Assembly: GCA_021732995.1 (NCBI GenBank)
Contig: JAKFWA010000020.1
Coordinates: 1 to 47,139, forward strand
Reading direction: 5' to 3'
DNA length: 47,139 nt
Origin: Planctomycetaceae bacterium
GTDB taxonomy: Bacteria > Planctomycetota > Planctomycetia > Planctomycetales > Planctomycetaceae
Below are positions 42,266 to 47,139 of this stretch, in pieces. Within the stretch, counting starts at the first letter, position 1, and each line of letters opens with the position of its first letter. The notes under the pieces are model-generated. The model made no database searches. It was not told the DNA's origin and was given only the letters and a program-made list of their open reading frames with translations. A program made the translations under genes and the position numbers.

Positions 42266-42871
42266 ATGAGCGAACTCGAACCATTCGACACCAAACCTCG
42301 TTCAAGCTTCAGACGAGACCTGCTGGTCTATGCGGTGCAGTTTGGAATTCTCTTCGCGTTCGCCAAGCTCACCCCATTCTGGGCTCTGGTCGCAGGCCCC
42401 AATGGCGAACCAATTCCGACCTCGGCCCCAGACGAAGCCAATCGCGTCTACCATCCACTGGGTTTCTCACTGGTGATGCCCAACGAATGGAACGTGCGAG
42501 TTAATGTCAGCGATGGCAGGAGTTGGCCGGGAAATTCCCTTGGCCTCACTCCTAAATCCGGCTCTCCCAGACGGTATTGGGGCTCAAGCATCGAAATCTA
42601 TCAGCATGATGCCAAGCCGGAGGGAATTGCAGACTTCAAGGAGACCACGTTTCAGGGAGAAGCGGCGTTGGAGCGGAAGCTCACACGTGGTAGCGGCGGA
42701 TTCGAAAACCCGTCGCAATTCCATTACGACTTGATCTTCGAACGCGACGGCTCCTGGTACTGGGTGACTTTTCATGTCTTCGCTGATATCGATGAACTGC
42801 CTGAGGGGATCAGGCAGTATCTGGAATCGTTCAAGACGCACCGGCACCAGCCAAAGAATCCCGAAGCGTAG
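42266..42871 (+). CDS. Hypothetical protein with one N-terminal membrane helix
   Basis: About 201 residues from ATG 42266 (MSELEPFDTKPRSSFRRD). A membrane helix at about 19-40 (LLVYAVQFGILFAFAKLTPFW) follows a basic segment, and the rest is probably extracytoplasmic. The soluble part, with YHPLGFSLVMPNEWNVRV, SSIEIYQHD, FQGEAALERKLTRGSGGF and SWYWVTFHVFADIDELPEGIRQYLESFK, resembles the general layout of PsbP/DcrB-like proteins in which a short lipid- or protein-binding fold ends with an 'xIRxYLESF' helix. That resemblance is weak and I assign no function. Confidence 0.6.
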   Translation: MSELEPFDTKPRSSFRRDLLVYAVQFGILFAFAKLTPFWALVAGPNGEPIPTSAPDEANRVYHPLGFSLVMPNEWNVRVNVSDGRSWPGNSLGLTPKSGSPRRYWGSSIEIYQHDAKPEGIADFKETTFQGEAALERKLTRGSGGFENPSQFHYDLIFERDGSWYWVTFHVFADIDELPEGIRQYLESFKTHRHQPKNPEA

Positions 42872-42987
42872 CCATTCGCCGATGTGCCACTCCGAGTGCT
42901 CCAGCACGACGGAGATCGCTTCAATGGCCGCCCAAACTCTGACAGCCCTCCTCTTCGAGTGCCGGCGAACAGTTGCATTCAATCAGG

Positions 42988-45900
42988 TTAGGGAGCACTG
43001 ATCTTGGCGGCGGAGTGTTTTCGCTGAGCTTGGAGTTCCGCGAGTTGCTTTCGTTTCTCGTCCCACTCACGGAATGGCAGGACGCGCGGTCGATTGGCGC
43101 TGTCGAGCGTCAGGGCGGTACGAACCTCGTAATCCAGCCGCCGCTCCACCAAGGGGATGGACTCATCCAGCGAGATGTCCCACAACTGCGCCTCCCCCTT
43201 GTTGAGTTCACCACCCCAAGTGAGCACCCGCGACTCGTCCCGGCTGAACTGCGCGCCATTGACTGTGTGAATGTGTTTGAAGGTCAGGATCGGCTCGGTC
43301 TTGGTAACGTCCCACAACCGAGCCTCGCCTTTGTTGGATTCACCGCCCCAAGTGAGCACCCGCGACTCGTCGCGGGTGAACTGCGCGCCATTGACCGTGT
43401 CCATGTGTTTGAACGTCTGGATCGGATCGGTCTGGGTCACATCCCACAACCGCACCGCGAAAAAGCTCCAAGTGAGCACGCGTGACTCGTCCCGGCTGAA
43501 CTGCGCGCCGAGCACAATACGGTCGTGTTTGAAGGTTTGGATCGGATCGGTCTGGGTCACGTCCCACAACCGAGCGGTGCCGTCCTCGCTCCAAGTGAGC
43601 ACTCGCGACGCCCCCCCGCTGAAACGTGCGCCGAGGACATCGCCGGCGTGCTTGAAGGTCAGGATCGGCTCGGTCTTGGCAACGTCCCACAACCGAGCCT
43701 CGCCTTTGTTGGTTCTGAAATTTCCGCTCCAGGTAAGGACGCGAGACTCGTCCCGGCTGAACTGTGCGCCGTTGACAACGTCATTGTGTTTGAAGATCCG
43801 GACCGGCTCGGTCTTGGTCACGTCCCACAACCGCACCTCGCCGTTGTTGCTGATACGATCTCCGCTCCAGGTAAGGACGCGCGACTCGTCCCGGCTGAAC
43901 TGCGCGCCGTTGACAACGTCATTGTGTTTGAAGATCCGGACCGGCTCGGTCTGGGTCACGTCCCACAACCGCACCTCGCCGTTGTTGGACTTCAAGTCTC
44001 CACTCCAGGTGAGCACGCGCGACTCGTCTCGGCTGAACTGCGCGCCGCGGACATGATCACCGTGTTTGAAGGTCTGGACCGGCTCGGTCTTGGTCACGTC
44101 CCACAACGACGCCGCGAAAAAGCTCCAAGAGAGCACTCGCGACGAATCTCTGCTGAACTGCGCGCCGTTGACACCGCCGCCGTGCTGGAAGGTCTGGATC
44201 GGCTTGGGCTGGTTTACGTCCCACAACCTTGCCGTATTGTCTCCACTCCAAGTGAGCGCGCGCGACTCTTCCTGGCTGAACTGCGCGCCCTTGACTTCGC
44301 CGTCGTGTGTGAAAGTCCGGATCGGCTCGGTCTGGGTTACGTCCCACAACCTCGCTGTTTTGTCCAGGCTCCAAGTGAGCACACGCGACTCGTCCCGGCT
44401 GAACTGCGCGCCGTAGACATCGCTGGCGTGCTGGAAGATCTCGACCGGCTCGGTCTTGGTCACGTCCCACAACCGTGCCGTGTTGTCACCGCTCCAAGTA
44501 AGCACACGCGACTCGTCCCGGCTGAACTGCGCGCCCCGAACCCGGCGGTCGTGTTTGAAGGTTTGGATCGGCTCGGTCTTGGTTACGTCCCACAACCGCA
44601 CCGTGTTGTCGAGGCTCCAAGTGAGCACGCGCGACGCATCCCGACTGAACTGCGCGCCGTTGACTTCGCCCTCGTGTTGGAAGGTCTGAATGGGCTCGGT
44701 CTTGGTCACATCCCACAACCTCGCCTCGCCTTTTTTGGTTCTGAAGTCTCCGCTCCAAGTGAGCACACGAGACTCGTCCCTGCTGAACTGCGCCCCCTTG
44801 ACATCGCTGGCGTGTTGGAAGGTCTGAATGGGTTCGGTCTTGGTCACGTCCCAGAGCCTCGCCTCGCCTTCGTTTTTGATTAGGTCTCCGCTCCAGGTGA
44901 GGACGTGCGACTCGTCTCGGCTGAACTGTGCGCCGCGGACTTCGTGGTCGTGTTTGAAGGTCTGGATCGGCTCGGTCTTGGTCACGTTCCACAACCTCGC
45001 CGTGTTGTCATCGCTCCAAGTGAGCACGCGCGACTCGTCCCGGCTGAACTGCGCGCCTAGGACAATGTCATGGTGTTTGAAGATTTGGATCGGCTCGATC
45101 TTGGTCACGTCCCACAACTGCGCCGTGCTGTCTAAGCTCCAAGTGAGCACGCGCGACTCGTCCCGACTGAACTGTGCGCCATGGACAATGTCATTGTGCT
45201 TGAAGGTCTGGATCGGCTCGGTCTTGGTTACGTCCCACAACCGCGCCTCACCTTTGTTGGAATTCAAGTCTCCACTCCAGGTGAGCACGCGAGACTCGTC
45301 CCGACTGAACTGCGCGCCGCGGACATAATCACCGTGTTTGAAGGTCTGAATCGGCTCGGCCTTAGTCACGTCCCACAACCGCGCCTCGCCTTTGTTGGAA
45401 TTCAAGTCTCCACTCCAGGTGAGCACGCGTGATTCGTCTTGCGAGAAGACGGCACCTTGGACCCAACCATCGTGCGGAAAAGACTTCGGAGCCCGCTTGG
45501 CAATTGCGTTAGCAGCCAGCAGCGAACTACTCAAACGTTCCGGCTCTTGCGCCGAATCGAAAGATTTGGCGGCTTCCAGAAAGTGCAACCCGGCATGCAG
45601 CGGTTGATGCAACAAGTCCCGTTCCATGACGGCATGCGTCCAATTCACGTTCGCCATTTGTCGGAAGGCACCGCGTTCGTTGCCTTTGGCGCGTTTCGTC
45701 TCGCCCTCCAGCTCAGTCTGTTTCTTCGCGAGATCATTGGCGCGCTGCGATGACTCTGCGGCGAAGAACCACGAGACGGCCATGCCGATCAGCAACACCA
45801 GTGCGACGGTCGCGCTGAGTGCGGCCACGGTGGAATTGCGGCAGCACCAGCGCCAGGCGTGCTCCAAGCGGCTGACCGGGCGAGCGGTGATCGGGTGGCC

Positions 45901-46923
45901 GGTCAGCCAGCGACGCAAATCAGCGGCCAGTTCCGCCGCGGACTGATAGCGGCGCGCGGGGTCTTTCTCCAGGCACTTCAAGCAGATCGTTTCCACGTCA
46001 CGAGGTAACCGCGCGTCGAACTTGCGTAACGCGGGCGGTTCTTCATTCAGAATCTGCTGAATCAGCATTTGGCTCCTGCCGCGAAACGGCAATTCGCCGG
46101 TCAGCAGCTGGAACAGGATCACTCCCAACGAATACACGTCGCTGCGTCGATCCGCCTGATGTGCTTCGCCACGAGCCTGTTCCGGTGGCATGTAGAGCGG
46201 CGTCCCCAGGATCGCGCCGTCCACCGTCATCGTGATCTCGCCCGCGTCGCGTTTGGCGAGCCCGAAGTCGGTGAGGTAAGGGGTTAGGGTCTGGGTATTA
46301 GCGGTTGGAGGAGACGAAGAATTGGCGGTCGTGGTTTGTGAGTTATTGGTATTGCCTGACCCTTCGTTTGCCCTGACCAAAATATTCTGCGGCTTCAAGT
46401 CGCGATGGACGATGCCGCATTCGTGAGCGTGGTGCAGAGCGTCGGCGAGAGTGGCGCAAAGTGTGACCGACTCGCGCACGGTCAGCGGGTGCGCGTCGAT
46501 CCAATCGGCCAGCGTCGGGCCGTCGATGAAGTCGCTGGCGATGTAGATGCGGTCGTTCTCGCGACCGACTTCATGCACCGAAACGATGTTTGGATGCCGC
46601 ACCTGTGCCGCAGCTCGGGCTTCGCGCAGGAACTTCTCGGCGTCCGCTTCCGTCAGTAGCTCGCGCCGCGGAATCTTCAGCGCGACGATGCGTTCGAGCT
46701 TCGTGTCCCGCGCTTTCCAGACCGCCCCGAACGCGCCTTGCCCCAGGCAGTGCAGCAACTGGAAATGGCCCAGCGTCTTGACATGCGAACCATCATCTGC
46801 CCCGGTGGCAATGTCTTTGGCCAGGTTGAAACAGCTGCCGCACGACGGACACGACACGTCTCCCGACGGATCGTCGTTGAGCACTTCAATCCCGTTGTGA
46901 CAGTGCGGACAGCGGACTTGCAT
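42988..46923 (-). CDS. Ser/Thr protein kinase with N-terminal zinc ribbon and 18 WD40-type repeats
   Basis: About 1311 residues from ATG 46923 (MQVRCPHCHNGIEVL). A zinc ribbon (CPHC at 5-8, CPSC at 25-28) precedes a Hanks-type kinase (about 53-350): LGQGAFGAVWKARD, ALKIPR, HRDLKPQN, DFGLAKRD and GTPLYMPPEQARG, so catalytic residues are intact. Between HRDLKPQNILV and DFG lies an Asn/Ser/Thr-rich insertion. A membrane helix (about 385-407, ALSATVALVLLIGMAVSWFF) and a short coiled coil follow. The outer part holds 18 beta-propeller repeats of 40-46 residues with the pattern GAQFSRDESRVLTWSGD and ARLWDVTKTEPIQTFKH. It probably senses an extracytoplasmic ligand and phosphorylates cytoplasmic proteins (inference). 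An in-frame start at 47070 adds a Cys-rich extension that looks less likely. Confidence 0.88.
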   Translation of the reverse strand: MQVRCPHCHNGIEVLNDDPSGDVSCPSCGSCFNLAKDIATGADDGSHVKTLGHFQLLHCLGQGAFGAVWKARDTKLERIVALKIPRRELLTEADAEKFLREARAAAQVRHPNIVSVHEVGRENDRIYIASDFIDGPTLADWIDAHPLTVRESVTLCATLADALHHAHECGIVHRDLKPQNILVRANEGSGNTNNSQTTTANSSSPPTANTQTLTPYLTDFGLAKRDAGEITMTVDGAILGTPLYMPPEQARGEAHQADRRSDVYSLGVILFQLLTGELPFRGRSQMLIQQILNEEPPALRKFDARLPRDVETICLKCLEKDPARRYQSAAELAADLRRWLTGHPITARPVSRLEHAWRWCCRNSTVAALSATVALVLLIGMAVSWFFAAESSQRANDLAKKQTELEGETKRAKGNERGAFRQMANVNWTHAVMERDLLHQPLHAGLHFLEAAKSFDSAQEPERLSSSLLAANAIAKRAPKSFPHDGWVQGAVFSQDESRVLTWSGDLNSNKGEARLWDVTKAEPIQTFKHGDYVRGAQFSRDESRVLTWSGDLNSNKGEARLWDVTKTEPIQTFKHNDIVHGAQFSRDESRVLTWSLDSTAQLWDVTKIEPIQIFKHHDIVLGAQFSRDESRVLTWSDDNTARLWNVTKTEPIQTFKHDHEVRGAQFSRDESHVLTWSGDLIKNEGEARLWDVTKTEPIQTFQHASDVKGAQFSRDESRVLTWSGDFRTKKGEARLWDVTKTEPIQTFQHEGEVNGAQFSRDASRVLTWSLDNTVRLWDVTKTEPIQTFKHDRRVRGAQFSRDESRVLTWSGDNTARLWDVTKTEPVEIFQHASDVYGAQFSRDESRVLTWSLDKTARLWDVTQTEPIRTFTHDGEVKGAQFSQEESRALTWSGDNTARLWDVNQPKPIQTFQHGGGVNGAQFSRDSSRVLSWSFFAASLWDVTKTEPVQTFKHGDHVRGAQFSRDESRVLTWSGDLKSNNGEVRLWDVTQTEPVRIFKHNDVVNGAQFSRDESRVLTWSGDRISNNGEVRLWDVTKTEPVRIFKHNDVVNGAQFSRDESRVLTWSGNFRTNKGEARLWDVAKTEPILTFKHAGDVLGARFSGGASRVLTWSEDGTARLWDVTQTDPIQTFKHDRIVLGAQFSRDESRVLTWSFFAVRLWDVTQTDPIQTFKHMDTVNGAQFTRDESRVLTWGGESNKGEARLWDVTKTEPILTFKHIHTVNGAQFSRDESRVLTWGGELNKGEAQLWDISLDESIPLVERRLDYEVRTALTLDSANRPRVLPFREWDEKRKQLAELQAQRKHSAAKISAP
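43110..45475 (-). repeat. Tandem WD40-coding repeat array (18 units of about 120-138 bp)
   Basis: Within the kinase gene, 18 successive units encode nearly the same sequence. The segment coding GAQFSRDESRVLTWS is almost unchanged at DNA level in most units. Units come in a short form (about 41 codons, xxxTARLWDV) and a long form (about 46 codons, with SNKGEARLWDV-like inserts). Two units (about 43440-43470 and 44100-44130) have FFA in place of the Gly-Asp turn. Low divergence between units suggests recent duplication or gene conversion. Confidence 0.9.
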
Positions 46924-47139
46924 GATGTTGCGCGTCGCCTTCTTCGTTCTGGACTTCGCCGCAGATGGCTTCACGCACCGAGTGCATCCCGGTGGTTCCC
47001 ACGCTCTGCAGCGAGCACAAGCTGGGAGAACAATCGCTCGAAGCGGTTGCAGAATCCAGCACGGGCTCATGAAAAGGGGATCTATTGAAGGCCAGCGCGC
47101 GGTTGATTGGCTAGCCCCTAACCCCTATTCCCCAACCAC
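46924..47139. other. Region upstream of the kinase gene
   Basis: The last 216 bases hold the likely promoter of the minus-strand kinase gene. I see no clear promoter and no complete gene. The extreme right end carries CCCCTAACCCCTATTCCCC, a C-rich, CCCCTA-type sequence of the kind often seen between genes in planctomycetes. It resembles a stretch inside the kinase insertion near 46276-46292. Confidence 0.3.

Noticed and set aside
43525-44883. A 452-codon plus-strand frame with a periodic GLDRLGLGHVPQP-like repeat
   Set aside because: It is the complement of the WD40-coding repeats. Its periodicity simply mirrors the tandem units of the kinase gene.
43198-45470. A CRISPR-like appearance from regularly spaced near-identical repeats
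   Set aside because: The repeats continue an open frame, the 'spacers' encode conserved WD40 residues, and unit length changes in multiples of three. It is a protein repeat, not a CRISPR array.

Overview
The window is a chromosomal segment of a planctomycete, probably of the order Planctomycetales. The base composition is moderately GC-rich. The evidence is a large serine/threonine kinase with an N-terminal zinc ribbon and C-terminal WD40 repeats, a squalene-hopene-cyclase-like protein beside a DUF116/polyprenyl-synthase fusion, an EF-Tu with an altered switch I, and weak use of Shine-Dalgarno sites. No integrase, transposase, phage gene, rRNA gene or CRISPR array was seen. Assignment to genus is not possible from sequence reading alone.

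Layout. Positions 135-3039 (minus) hold an mlaE-mlaF-mlaD lipid-transport operon. Positions 3356-8296 (plus) hold mannose-6-phosphate isomerase, a polytopic glycosyltransferase-like protein, a small exported protein, a DUF350 membrane protein and a membrane-anchored spermidine-synthase-like protein. Then come glgE (minus), tyrS and a Gfo/Idh/MocA oxidoreductase (plus), a small membrane protein and an atypical Nramp-fold transporter (both minus). The triterpene-cyclase-like gene and the DUF116-polyprenyl synthase follow (15383-19216, plus), then an NTF2-like protein, panD, a tRNA-dihydrouridine synthase, an alpha/beta hydrolase and an unrecognised protein.

Positions 23262-37499 (minus) form one long information-processing cluster. 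In transcription order it reads tRNA-Tyr, tRNA-Gly, tRNA-Thr, tuf, rpmG, tRNA-Trp, secE, nusG, rplK, rplA, rplJ, rplL, rpoB, rpoC, rpsL, rpsG and a terminator-like hairpin. rpmG and the four tRNAs are easily missed because they are short. To the right (plus) lie a small ABM-domain protein, a lipoprotein, queE, a sugar-phosphate isomerase/epimerase-like protein, a ketoacyl-synthase homologue that has Asp where the catalytic Cys should be, and an unrecognised membrane-anchored protein. The window ends with a 1311-residue kinase-WD40 protein on the minus strand.

Most noteworthy: (1) the cyclase plus DUF116-polyprenyl synthase pair, a candidate for an undescribed polyprenoid-cyclisation pathway; (2) the ketoacyl synthase with Cys replaced by Asp182, behind a near-consensus promoter and a leader of about 320 nt; (3) a family of palindromic intergenic repeats built on CGGACAATCCTGTCCG, with four copies; (4) natural substitutions in core translation proteins (RpsL Arg88, EF-Tu KTVTI in place of RGITI, RpmG with half its zinc cysteines); (5) an 18-unit, nearly homogenised WD40 array. 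All assignments come from reading motifs; no database search was run.
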